From assembly GCA_003550325.1 (NCBI GenBank), contig QKWP01002076.1, positions 4,591 through 68,590 of the forward strand: a stretch of 64,000 nucleotides of DNA. The letters are read 5' to 3'. Positions 12,701-23,490 of this stretch are shown piece by piece. Numbering within the stretch: position 1 is the first letter of the stretch; each line of letters opens with the position of its first letter. This DNA comes from Gigaspora rosea. Lineage: Eukaryota > Glomeromycota > Glomeromycetes > Diversisporales > Gigasporaceae. The notes beneath the pieces were generated by a model, which ran no database searches, was not told the origin of the DNA, and saw only the letters and a program-made list of their open reading frames with translations. Made by a program: the position numbers and the translations under genes.

Positions 12701-13319
12701 TAACTGATCAGGTTCTAGAGCCAGGCTTCAGAATTAGGTTCTAAATCAGGGTTTGGAACCAGATTCAGGAACCAGATTTGGGAGCCAGATTTAAAAACCA
12801 GGTTCAGGAACTAGGTTCAGAGGACCCAGACATCTCTCATATAGATCATAACTAATCTGTATAAATTTAGATATTTTTGCTATCCTAAAATCAAGTAAAT
12901 TTGCTAAAAGTTGGATTATACATATAAATTTTATAGTAATTTGCTAAAAACTAAATTATAACATCTAGCATTGGGTAAATAAATATAGAGCAAATTTTTT
13001 AAACTGTAATTAATAAAAATCTGTCAAATCTGCGACCCTGCCAATGGCTGTTAAAGAATTATTATTATTATTATTATTATTCTTATTATTATAAATATTA
13101 AATCTAGCTAATTTTTCACATATCATATTAAAAATATTCATATATTAATAAAATTTATTATAAAGAGTAAATTTATTCATCGCCTCATATGATGCACTAT
13201 ATATATTGCCCTCCCAATTAAATTTCAAGATCAGGTACAATATTACATGATCAAAAAATTTAAAACAAATGTTCATTTTGTCAAAAATCGTCTATAACTT
13301 AAACTCGAGTATATGAAAC

Positions 13320-13968
13320 CAGTGTTGTTATTGGACTGGACTGGACTATTGGACTGGACTAGTCCAATTAGATCTAGTCCAGTTCATTAAAACTATATTG
13401 GACTGGACTATTATTGGACCAAAAATAAGTCATGTGATATTAAATTTTAACCAATCAAATTATATATAAAATATGATTAGTTATATATAAAATTTATACT
13501 ATTTAAGTTATACAATAAATTATAAAGTTGTACATAAGTATAGTATAAAGATTTATTTATTGAAATATATACAATCTAATCTCCCAAAACTGATACATTT
13601 AGTAGACAAACTTTATATCAGTTTTGAGAGGATATTGGATTTAAAAAATTTGAGTTATTTAATAAATATAATATTACATAACCTTTGCGAATTGTGATTG
13701 GCTAGTTCGAAACTATACTAAATAAAGTGTACTATATTTCTTATATTTTTAAAAATTTGATTTTTCAATTTATATAAAAGATAGTACTTTTAAATATAAT
13801 ATACAAATATTGTATTATTTTATTATAATTGTATATAGAATGTATATATTTGCTAAGTAAGTTAATTTATATTGAACTGGACTAAATTGGACTCATTTGA
13901 CCAATAAATTTGGTCTAGTCCAAGTCCAATACTAAATTAAATACTGGACCAGTCCAATAACAACCCTG
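13320..13968. mobile_element. hAT-like MITE with GGACTGGACT subterminal repeats
   Basis: The ends CAGTGTTGTTATTGGACTGG and, inverted, CAGGGTTGTTATTGGACTGG are flanked by perfect 8-bp repeats TATGAAAC (13312-13319 and 13969-13976). TTGGACTGGACTA units crowd the left 110 bp, and their inverse (AGTCCAATA) crowds the right 90 bp. The interior is AT-rich and includes a CCAAAACTGATA / TATCAGTTTTG hairpin. No coding capacity. Confidence 0.92.
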
Positions 13969-14249
13969 TATGAAACTACTTTTAAGATTCTAACAAAAAA
14001 AATTCCTTGCAAAATGTTACTATAAAACCCCTTTCATCTATATACACAATCTATATTTCACCCTAACCTTAACCAATAAAAAAACAGGTTATTTTAATTG
14101 TTTTGATTATACATTATATTTAATTTTATGATCTGCAGCAAGTGCAATAATATCGCATATGCGATGTATAAATTATTTCTATTACAAATAGTCAATTATA
14201 AAATTTTACAAAAATAATAAAAATATATATTTTTATTAAAAAAAACTAC

Positions 14250-14990
14250 AAAACATATTACAAGAGACACCATAAAAATGCCTTAGAGACACTACAAATA
14301 CTATAAAGACACTACACAAATACCATATAAATGCTATAAAGACACTATTGCACACTATACAATCGCTATAAAACACTATACAATCACTGTAGAAACATTC
14401 TACAATCTCCGTAAAGACACTGTACAATTACTATAGAAACACTATATAACTGGCATAGAGACACCGTACAAACACTGTAGATACCATAAAGACCCCTGAA
14501 CAAATACCATAGAGACTATGTACCAAAAAAGAAATACCAGAAAGGATGACTCCAATGATGAAGCACCAAAATGGGCAGTTCTAGCAATGAAAAACCCACA
14601 AAACAAACCTCTAAAATAAAAATTTAGTATACAATAAAACATGAAAAGAAATATGAAGTGCTAAAATAGATGACTCAAGTAACAAAAGTACTAATATAGA
14701 TGACTTCAGTAACGAGAACCCATAAAGGTAAATACCTAAAAACTTGAATAAAGTTAGTATATGCAAAGTAACAAAACATGCCAAACTTAACAAATACATA
14801 AGTTTACAGATGAAGGAAAGAAATCTATATACTTACCAAGCCCTATCGTGGGAATGAGTGATACTGTCAACAAAGAACAAGTACTAGAATGGACAACTCC
14901 AATGATAAAAGAAGACTCCAATGACAAAAGAAGTACCAAAGTGAATAGCTTAACGAGGAGAATCTAAAAATCAAAAAAAATTTAGTTAGT
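14250..14990. repeat. Two adjacent degenerate minisatellites
   Basis: From about 14255 to 14530 a TATAAAGACACTACACAA-like unit of 24-30 bp recurs about ten times. From about 14540 to 14965 a longer unit (CAAAATGGATGACTCCAATG-like, with AAAGAAGTAC) recurs with gaps. The short minus-strand frames in this region are products of the repeats. Confidence 0.6.
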
Positions 14991-15019
14991 ATTAAAAAAA
15001 GAAAAAATTTTTTAACTTA

Positions 15020-15575
15020 GAGAGCTGTCGTAAATCAGGTGATTTCCATCTCTTAAGGGGCTACACCCACCCACCAACGCCTAACACCTATTAGCCAATC
15101 AAATTGCGCAAAAAAATTATATATTAATTAATAAAAAACTTTGATATTATGTAACTTTTGATCTACTAAGCCATTTTAGATAATTTAATTACCAAAATGA
15201 TCCTCTCAAAGAGAGGATTCTAACAAGCCCAAAACTATTAAAATCCAATTACTAGATCATAAGATCAGTCTAGATTTATATAATATTATATAGTATATTA
15301 AAATATAATAATATTTAAGACAAATCTATTGATATTACGATTTTAGATTTGTTATAATCCTCTTTTTGAAAGGATCATTTTGGTAGTTAAATTATCTAAA
15401 TTGGTCCAGTAGATCAAAAGTTATTTAATATTAAATTTATATATAAATTTATAATTTTAATTAAAAAATTTTTTATTATTTTGGCCGGAATTTGATAATT
15501 CCAGCCAAAATTACACCTGATACATTGGCTAACCCACCTACTCACCAAAAAATCACCTGATTTCTGTCAGCTCCC
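15020..15575. mobile_element. TIR element with TA flanks (Tc1/mariner-like)
   Basis: The ends GAGAGCTGTCGTAAATCAGG and, inverted, GGGAGCTGACAGAAATCAGG are flanked by TA on both sides (15018-15019, 15576-15577). Inside is a second, larger inverted repeat (15160-15250 against 15340-15420) centred on CCTCTCAAAGAGAGG-type sequence. A related inner sequence (GATCTACTGG...ACCAAAATGA) occurs at 18000-18080. No transposase. Confidence 0.65.
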
Positions 15576-17106
15576 TAAATGTAATAATAAGAAAATAAAA
15601 AAATGTCATTCTATAGATAAGATCAAGGTCTTTTTGGTTTATAAGAACAAGGTTTCTTGAGAACATGGTCTCTTGTTGAAAAATGGTCTAAAGAAGATAG
15701 TAAGGTGAAACTAAGGTTTTATATATGTTGTGCCCAAATGCAAATCTGGCCCAGTTGTCAATTAGGACAGCCCAAATGTCAATATTTATAGCCAAATAAA
15801 AAACTAGCCTAATCTAACCTTAACCTAACTCTAATATCTGGGCTAAATTAATTTTTAATTTGGCCAGATTAACAACTAAACCAATTTGCATTTGCGGCAT
15901 GCCATTTACATGATTCAGTAAAAGTATTTTACTAATTCTAAACTAATATTTGTGTTTTTAGATGCTTCTAATAATTAACTAATTAATTAAATATATAGAA
16001 CAAACCATTCACTAGAGCTATTGGCATAGCAAAAGATAACGTGTTTAGATAGTGTTTAGACATTATTTTACTTATTTGCACGGATAATACAAACCAGAAA
16101 AGAAAATCTGATTTTGTAAATAAACTAAGTGCATGAGATAAAAATTTAGGGTTAGGGCCTTAACATTAGAGGCTATAGGGTTAAATTAATACTTAATATA
16201 TGTAAAATTTCATTTCCGGCATTTTTAATTAGTGCACAAGATCGATTTAAACATTAATTTTTACTTATTTTTGCTTTTTTTTTTACACATTCTCTGAATT
16301 CTTTGTCGGGCTAATCCAGAATAGTCAACTTTTGCACTCTCTGATTGGCTATTTTCACTACAGAAGCTTGTATTACTCATGCAAAGAATGCATTTAAATA
16401 TAGGCATGCAGATTAGTAATTCTATTATATATAGAAACCATATTAAAATTCTATATACACGTAATTTTGAACCAAATATAGGAACTGCATAAAAATTCTG
16501 CAATTACGTAATTTTGAACCAATCATGGCACAGGATTAGGTGTAATGTAAAAATGAAACAAAAATAACTGACTTTTTCAATATTGCAAAATTTGGTTTAT
16601 ACAACCACCTTCTGTATCTTAACAAAATATTTTTGCAAAATTTTGCTATATATAAGGCTCTTGCTAATATCATCTGAATGCTCACCCTTACTTAATATTA
16701 AAAGTTAACTTTTTAATCAAAAAATGCAATGACATATCACGATTTTTTCAGCCAATAGAAGTTTAGTACATATTATCATATGCCTGCAGAAATTTTATGC
16801 AGTTTCTATATATAATGTAATTCTTGCATATCAGTTGTCAGATGAAATAATCTAGTATTTTCTATGTGATAATGGTAGTACAATTTTTAGTTTTACGAAT
16901 AAAATACATATTCATTTTTTTCATTTTTTTCATTCCATTTTTATCTTTATCTTTGGATTTCTTTTGTTATTTTTTGGTATACCTTTTTCATCAAGTTTGA
17001 TATATTCTTCTATGCGAATACAGATTTTTTTGTCTTTGTATTGCATAATACAATATTATGCAGTATGATGCATTATACAATTCTGCATCCTTATATAATA
17101 TAATTA
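15576..17106. other. AT-rich stretch with scattered repeat pieces
   Basis: No gene. It contains pieces of dispersed repeats. At 16218-16268 there is a CATTTTTAATTAGTGCAC block also found at about 2038. Around 16310-16345 a GCTAATCCAGAATAGTCAAC phrase also occurs near 1850. At 16511-16550 there is a CCAATCA...GGTGTAATGT block. A TTAGGGTTAGGG tract lies near 16147. Confidence 0.5.
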
Positions 17107-17400
17107 CAGTCAGACCTCCATAAATTATTCCGTAAAATGTTATTAGTGCTAATGTACATTCTATATTCTGTAAATATACATTCTCTTGAATAACATTTAA
17201 TATTACACTAACCTCTCTAAATGCATGTGGCCAATCAAATTTTATTATTTAAGATAGGTTATACAGTTTTGGTAGAAGATACACAACTTGATGATCTAAT
17301 TTTTAAAGCTGCAATTTAATTGGCTCTCTCTAAATGCAAACCTCTCTAAATGCATGTTGTAGGCTTGTTTCTATAAGTTGTATTTATAGTAGGTTGACTG
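17107..17400. mobile_element. pogo/Tc1-like MITE
   Basis: The ends CAGTCAGACCTCCATAAAT and, inverted, CAGTCAACCTACTATAAAT are flanked by TA (17105-17106, 17401-17402). Interior repeats of CCTCTCTAAATGCATGT occur twice. CAGTC-type ends with TA duplication are typical of pogo/Tc1 elements. Non-coding. Confidence 0.7.
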
Positions 17401-17453
17401 TACTTTATTAGTTTTTTATTAAGAATAATACTAATGTATATAATAGTAGTATA

Positions 17454-17653
17454 TAGTCGCTTCTCTCTAATCTGAACCTCTCTAAACTGAACACTATTAA
17501 ACTTTCTACAAACAAAACAAAATCTCCTAGAACATTGTGAATTTTATTATAATCAAATAAACTATATATAACTTTTTGAAAACTGAACTTTTTCAAATTT
17601 TTATATAGTAAAAAAAAGCAGTCCCGACAGTTCGGATTAGAAAGAGTTGACTG
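17454..17653. mobile_element. Second pogo/Tc1-like MITE
   Basis: The left end TAGTCGCTTCTCTCTAATC pairs with the inverted right end CAGTCAACTCTTTCTAATC, with TA on both sides (17452-17453, 17654-17655). It is related to the neighbour at 17107-17400 and only about 50 bp away. Non-coding. Confidence 0.6.
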
Positions 17654-17759
17654 TATAATAATTAGCATTCTTTCAAATTGCTAAAATCAGCAAGGATAAG
17701 TCATTAGAAAGTTCCAAAGTAGTTAAGTTAGGTTGTATTACTAATATAGTAACTTACTA

Positions 17760-18330
17760 TATAAGGGAGATAGGGGTATTATGGACATGTTAAAGTTTCT
17801 ATTAATAAAGTTTTTAAAAATCAAATAGATTTTTATACAATTTTTATTATTTTGAACTATTCTTAATAAAGAATAAATTACTGCAAAAAAATCTTTATAT
17901 TATATATTGTTTTAGATATAAATAATTGGTACACAAAATAGAATATAAAAATTAAATTTTAGAAAAAAGTGAGGTATTGTGGACACAGTGATAAAATTTG
18001 ATCTACTGGTCCGTTTTGGATGATTTTACCACCAAAATGACCGTCTCAGTGAGACGATTCTAACAAGCACAAAAATTGGTAAAAATCCAATCACGGGATC
18101 CCAAGATCGTTAAAGGTATATTATGTAAAAATTAGCAGATTTTCAAATATATACAAAAACTTATATTGTATAAATAACGATATCTTGTGATATAGTGATC
18201 AGAATTGGATGATTTTTATACCATTCGAATCATCTCAAAGAGACGATTCGAATAGTATAAAAATCATCCAATTCTGATCACTAGATCATAAGATATCCGC
18301 CCTGTCCACAATACCCCCATCTTCCTTATA
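17760..18330. mobile_element. TIR element containing a long hairpin
   Basis: The ends TATAAGGGAGATAGGGGTAT and, inverted, TATAAGGAAGATGGGGGTAT match, with GGACA following inside both. Within it, 18178-18297 is a nearly perfect palindrome of about 58-bp arms centred near 18237 (arms contain GATCAGAATTGGATGATTTT). The 18000-18080 portion is related to the interior of the 15020-15575 element. The target duplication may be TA but is not resolved. Confidence 0.65.
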
Positions 18331-19145
18331 TTAAATTAAACTAGCTATTAAATTTTAAATAGCAAAATCAGAAGACTACAATATATCGTACCGTAAATGG
18401 CTGGATACAAGACCTGGGTCTGCTATATCACCAATTTTAGAACCCTATAATGGACTCCAGGTATAGTAGGTGGCTGAGAGCTTATATTGTATATTGTAAA
18501 GATTTAAGATATACATGTACTTGCACTTATAATATGCAATTTAGTTTTTAAAAAAGAGCCACATTTAATTTAAGAAGATCTTGTGATCTAAGCAACTGGG
18601 TATAGTATATAGTGGGTCTACTATCTAGGGTGATATTTTATCTGGCCATTTATGGCAATAGAAGTTTGGTCAAAAAATATGTTTACTAAAACTATTGTAG
18701 GAATTAAAAAAGAATATGTATAATTTATAAGTTCTAATTTAAAAAAATATTGTTAGATTAACTGTAGTCCTTGGTTACCATCTTGAATGGGAGCTTTCGG
18801 GCAAAGTTGTATATTATTACACTGACAAATCCAAGGAATCAGAGAAACAGAACCCCATTTCACAAGTCCTGAGTAAGAAGGTAGCAAAGATCTTTGACAG
18901 TGCTACCAGAACTGGAATACCGAAAACCAGAGCCGGAGAACTGAACGACAAAAGATCTTCAGAGGAGGAGGTCCACCAACCTGGTGCTGGAGTTGCACCA
19001 AAGGAAAAGAACCTATGCTTCAGAAGTAGGTACCAGGGGAAGAAAAACAATGGCACCTAAAGCCGGGTAAACCAATCCTTCCGGGCTAACTGGATTGGAA
19101 GTTTGGGGGATATCAGGGAAGGACCGGTAGGAAGGTGATGGTGGG

Positions 19146-20957
19146 TAGTGCTCCTAGGTCTGGTCCGGGTCTGGTCTGGTCCGGGTCCGGTCCGGGATCA
19201 GACCAGACTCAGACTCTAAATTTTACTAATTTCAGACTTCAGACCAGACTCAGACTCAACTATGAGTCCGGTCCGGGTCTGGTCCGAAGTCTGCAGACTG
19301 GTCTGAGTCAAAATATATTTATATGTATTTTTTGGAGATGAACAAGTTTACTTAGTGCATTTTGTTAGAATAAATTAGTAAAATTTTATGAATCATAAGA
19401 TTTTATAGAATTTTATTAATAAAATTTTATAAAATCTTATAATTCACAAATATATATTAATTAATTCTAACAAAATGCACTAAGTAAACTTGTTCAGCAC
19501 CTAAACATGCATCAAAACGGCTGGTTTGTTTTTATTTTACTTGTAATTTAGAGATTTGATGCACAATTTTGGATTTTTGATCAAAAAAGACAAATTTTAA
19601 CATATTATCTCCAAATTTCAAGTAAAATAAAGACAACCCTGCTGATTTAATGTATTTTCAGGTGCTAAACAAGTTTACTTAGTGCATTAAGTTAGAAATA
19701 ATTAGTAACATTTTGTGAATCATAAGATTTTATAGAATTTTATTAGTAAAATTCTATAAATTCTTAAAATTCACAAATTTTTGTTAATTAATTCTAACAA
19801 AATGCAATAAATAAACTTGTTCAGCACCTAAAAATACATTAAATCGGTAGTGTTGTTTTTATTTTACTTGAAATTCGGAGAAAAGATGCATAATTTTGGA
19901 TTTTTGATCAAAAAAGCCAAATTTAAGCATCTTTTCTCCAAATTTCAAGTAAAATAAAAACAACCCTGCCAATTTAATATATTTTTAGGTGCTGAACAAG
20001 TTTGCTTAGTGCATTAAGTTAGAAATAATTAGTAGAATTTTATGAATTATAAGATTTTATAGAATTTTATTAATAAAATTCTATAAAATCTTATGATTTC
20101 CAAATTTTTACTAATTAATTCTAACAAAATGCACTAAGTAAACTTGTTCAGCACCTAAAAATACATTAAATCGGCAGGGCAGGGTTGTTTTTATTTTACT
20201 TGAAATTTGGAGAAAAGATGCATAATTTTGGATTTTTGATCAAAAAAGTCAAATTTAAGCATCTTTTCTCCAAATTTCAAGTAAAATAAAAACAACCCTG
20301 CTGATTTAATGTATTTTTAGGTGCTGAACAAGTTTACTTAGTGCATTTTGTTAGAATTAATTAATAAAAATTTGTGAATTTTAAGAATTTATAGAATTTT
20401 ACTAATAAAATTCTATAAAATCTTATGATTCACAAAATTTTACTAATTATTTCTAACTTAATGCACTAAGCAAACTTGTTCAGCACCTAAAAATACATTA
20501 AATCGGCAGGGTTGTCTTTATTTTACTTGAAATTTGGAGATAAGATGTTAAAATTTGTCTTTTTTGATCAAAAATCCAAAATTGTGCATCAAATTTCTAA
20601 ATTATAAGGAAAATAAAAACAAAACAGCCGTTTTGATGCATCTTTAGGTGCTGAACAAGTTTACTTAGTGCATTTTGTTAGAATTAATTAATATATATTT
20701 GTGAATTATAAGATTTTATAAAATTTTATTAATAAAATTCTATAAAATCTTATTATTAATAAAATTTTACTAATTTATTCTAACAAAATGCACTAAGTAA
20801 ACTTGTTCAGCGCCAAAAAATACATATAAATATATTTGACTCAGACCAGCTGCAGACTTCGGACCGGACCCAGACCAGACTCAGACTTGACTAAAAAGTC
20901 TGAATATAAAAGTCTGAGTCCGGTCCGAAAATCAGACCAGACTCTGTAGGAGCACTA
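19146..20957. mobile_element. hAT-like element carrying an internal 328-bp tandem array
   Basis: The ends TAGTGCTCCTAGGTCTGGTC and, inverted, TAGTGCTCCTACAGAGTCTG are flanked by perfect 8-bp repeats ATGGTGGG (19138-19145, 20958-20965). Both subterminal regions (19155-19310, 20830-20945) are packed with TCTGGTCCGGGTC / GTCTGAGTC motifs in opposite orientation. Between them lie about 4.5 copies of a unit of about 328 bp (starts near 19339, 19667, 19993, 20324 and 20651). It is inserted in the retroposon 18762-21415. A frame at 19135-19341 only reads the motif array. Confidence 0.92.
19339..20830. repeat. 328-bp tandem repeat of paired hairpins
   Basis: Each unit begins GAACAAGTTTACTTAGTGCA and contains two palindromes. 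One is closed by the inverse (TGCACTAAGTAAACTTGTTC) about 150 bp later. The second is centred on TTTTGGATTTTTGATCAAAA. Spacings between unit starts are 328, 326, 331 and 327 bp, so units are similar in length and probably arose by recent duplication inside the element. Confidence 0.88.
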
Positions 20958-21429
20958 ATGGTGGGTACCAGGTTAGAGCGAACCTTACAAGGGCAGAAGT
21001 AGGTAATGCAAGTTACCGAAGTGTAGTTAAAACCTGTGTGGGACAGGGACTGCTCTACCAAGTGTACCGTGAGGATAAATTAGTCCTAAGGGGATGTTTG
21101 TTGGCATCTGGGACTGGCCCTGACTGACTAATATATCGGAGAACTGTACCGGTGATACAAGTAGGATTGGCAGGAGGAGCTTGGACCAAAGTGTTTAAAT
21201 AGGCAATCCCTAGTTGGGTTGCAGGTATGGCAGCTAGTGTAGAACCTTCATGCGGACTACTTAAATTATACAACTAAAAGTTGTAGGTGTGGCTAGTTGT
21301 ATTCTTATCCATGTAACAAATGTTGGGTGCCCAAAGAGGCGCCCTTGATCCACAGGCTTGATTAAATAAACACATCTACCCAAAGTGGGAACTTTGACAT
21401 AAAAAAAAATATATATATTGTTAGAATAA

Positions 21430-22139
21430 AAGCAATTACATAATTTTAATTGTATCAAAGTTTTATAATTATCTCTAAATGCATTTTTAAATTTTACAAG
21501 TTTTGCATTACATTATGCAGCATTATGCATTGTATAATGCATAAAGCACATCTCTAGTGTTGTTACATTTAGTAGTCGGTACTATTGTTTGAGTAGAGCT
21601 TTTTGGAGTATCGTTGTTGTTAGTGTTATTGAATTCGGTGATTCTTGTTTTGTTGCTAGTATATTCGATAGGGTTTATTTTGTTATCAGTGTATTCGAGT
21701 TCATCACTAGTATATTCAATTTCATAATTAGTATATTCGATTTTTGTAGTTCTTGCTAAATTTTGTAGTTTTTATTATCAGTGTCGCTGTTGTTTACATA
21801 CGCTTATGGATATAGATGCTAGTAAAAATGTGGTGAAATGTGGTGAAATAATTTCACCACTATTGGTGAAATTGGTAAAATCAATTTCTCTATAATCGTT
21901 GAAGTAGTTTATGTCTAAAATTTTTTTGTTTTTTTTCCAGTTATTATTGTTTCATGAGTTTTTGTTAGTATAGATTTTGTTACTTGGTGGTTTCACGTTA
22001 CTGAGGTGTTTGTCACTTCTGATGTTACTAGTGTCACAGTGAAATAAGTATATGGTATACTTGGTAAAAGATATCGATTTGGATCTCTAAAAGATAAATA
22101 AATAATTAAAAAGATAATAAATAAATAAAAATAATAATA
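21430..22139. other. Non-coding stretch with TAGTATATTCGA phrases
   Basis: Between about 21590 and 21760 a loose repeat of AGTATATTCGATTT-like phrases (about 30 bp apart) is visible. A GTGGTGAAAT duplication with its inverse follows near 21830-21870. No gene seen. Confidence 0.4.
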
Positions 22140-22545
22140 ATAATAAGAGATAATTTATGCATCGCATATGCGACATTGCGCCCCTGTAATGTTAATCAAA
22201 ACAACCAAAATAAACTGAATGATTTTATATAGTTAGGGTTAGGGTTAGGATACGGGCGAAGATTTTATATAGTTAGGTTAGGGTTAGGGTACGGGCGAAG
22301 ATTTTATATAGTTAGGGTTAGGGTTAGGGTATGGGCGAAGATGGTGGTATATAGTAAAAATTTGCAAGAAATTTTTTTTGTTAAAGCACAGAAGGTGGTT
22401 TCATATGCGAAATTTTTGATTATAGAAGATTTTCGTCAAAATGAACATTGTTTTGAACTTTCTTCTTGTGCTACGTTACACCTGATCTTGAATTTTATTG
22501 GTCGATCATGTGAGGGCGACGCATCGCGGGGGCGATAAATAAATG
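22140..22545. mobile_element. Core-sharing interspersed element with TTAGGG tracts
   Basis: The left end region (TTTATGCATCGCATATGCGAC) and the inverted right end region (TTTATCGCCCCCGCGATGCG) are loosely similar. Inside are three copies of a unit of about 46 bp containing TTAGGGTTAGGGT and GGGCGAAGATTTTATA (22215-22345). Then comes TAGTAAAAATTTGCAAGAAA, and then the inverse of the CCAATCA...GGTGTAATGT block (22470-22505). The same blocks occur in other elements of the window (see findings). The 65-codon frame at 22341-22538 follows repeat sequence and is not a gene. Confidence 0.5.
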
Positions 22546-23059
22546 TACCCTATATATATTATCGATAACTTGTACATATCTTCTCGTAGGGTGGGAGTTC
22601 GAAGAGATCGATCGGATAAGGAATTAAGGTATCGAATTAAGGGCCCCGGAACGGGGAATAAATTATGCATCACATAAGGATCGGTAGTACGAGATAGTAT
22701 ACCGAAGTATGATTGAATATGCATGAATAATGTCGTAATAAATATGTCAATAATTTAAGAGTTTAATGATAGTATGGTTAAATTATGATGTAATGACCCG
22801 ATTCAAAGGGGTATTTATAAGCAGGTCAAAATAATAAGAATAAGCGACTTCTTTTTATGAAAAACAATCGATCAAATATTAAATAAAAACACCCATTTAA
22901 TAAACGTGATATCGTTGAAATCTAAAATTTCTTAGTGCCTACTATTTGACTGGACTATTTAGTGGCAAAAGTCACTAATTTACCCGCGACACTAGAGATA
23001 CGGATTTCGTTGCTTTAGTAGTTTTACGTTATACAGACTCTGTAACACGTTCGTAAGTC
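22546..23059. other. Intergenic stretch
   Basis: Somewhat less AT-rich than its surroundings and without recognised features. A minus frame at 22506-22724 has no domain. Confidence 0.3.
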
Positions 23060-23490
23060 TACAAGCGTGTGGCCTTTGGAGAAGTTACTGTAAAGGACCT
23101 CCTTCAACCCTTTAAGTTATTAGAATTTCCCAAATTGGTCAAAGATTATTTGAATATGAAGCTGAAAATGTCGACCGAGAAGGATGTACAATCATGGCCA
23201 ACGGGTTGATGGAGATATTTAACAAAACGTGGAAGCTTGTATCTGCTGTTGATACAAGTAAAAATAATTATCAGGACGACTGCATGCCAGATATTAAGTA
23301 TGATTAGTAAAGCGATGCTGCAGATGGAGCTCTCGTCCCAAGATACATTTATATGGTGTTGGAGCTCAAAAACCGAAGAGTGCATCCGGCTTAGCAGACG
23401 ATGACAAAGGCCAGCTGCTGGATTATGTGCGAGTCCTTATCCAACAGCAGTCATCACGACAGGTTTTCGCTGCATTTCTTTTTGACGGAA
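23060..23490 (+). pseudogene. Relic of a crinkler-like gene (REase-type domain)
   Basis: Plus-strand segments in different frames read as FGEVTVKDLLQPFKLLEFPK, then EKDVQSWPTGLMEIFNKTWK, then LVPRYIYMVLELKNR, then LADDDKGQLLDYVRVLIQQQ and SRQVFAAFLFDG. The E-x-K in LELKNR beside the LADDDKGQLLDY block resembles the nuclease-like domain that precedes kinase-like domains in crinkler-type proteins of arbuscular mycorrhizal fungi. This is from memory of the family, not from a search. GC content is visibly higher than in the flanks, as expected for former coding DNA. It is broken in several places, and no kinase part follows. Confidence 0.45.

Larger units (their letters stand above)
9880..12835. 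repeat. Large inverted-repeat structure built from AACCTGGTTC and AACCTAAG motifs
   Basis: The left arm runs 9900-10290: first AACCTGGTTC-type decamers, then AAGAACCTAAGGACCTA repeats. Its inverted partner is in two pieces, 11404-11642 and about 12700-12830. The match includes a non-repetitive landmark: ATACTCATTGCATTAGAAATT on the left against its inverse at about 11617-11640. The right arm was therefore once continuous and was later split by about 1.06 kb (11643-12700). The loop holds the MITE at 10647-11060. Further ends like TAGGGATGGTAAAG (11382) and, inverted, CTTTACTATCCCTA (about 11146) suggest two related hAT-like copies. Outer boundaries are unresolved. Confidence 0.65.
18762..21415 (+). 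mobile_element. 5'-truncated LINE-like retroposon, split by a MITE
   Basis: Flanks TATTGTTAGATTAA (18748-18761) and TATTGTTAGAATAA (21416-21429) form a 14-bp target duplication with one mismatch. The right end is an A9 run plus TATATA, as expected for target-primed reverse transcription. From the first bases a plus frame stays open for about 98 codons to a stop at 19058-19060. It includes KVVYYYTDKSKESEKQNP and IFDSATRTGIPKTRAG, and probably is the C-terminus of a truncated element's protein; the family is not recognised. The rest (20966-21400) would be 3' untranslated sequence. The hAT-like element 19146-20957 interrupts it. Confidence 0.7.

Noticed and set aside
19135-19341. Plus-strand frame rich in G, P and S
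   Set aside because: It only reads the TCTGGTCCGGGTC motif array and the end of a MITE.
22215-22345. Telomere or subtelomere end
   Set aside because: The TTAGGG tracts are interrupted, embedded in a repeat of about 46 bp inside a dispersed element, and sequence continues for more than 40 kb on the right.
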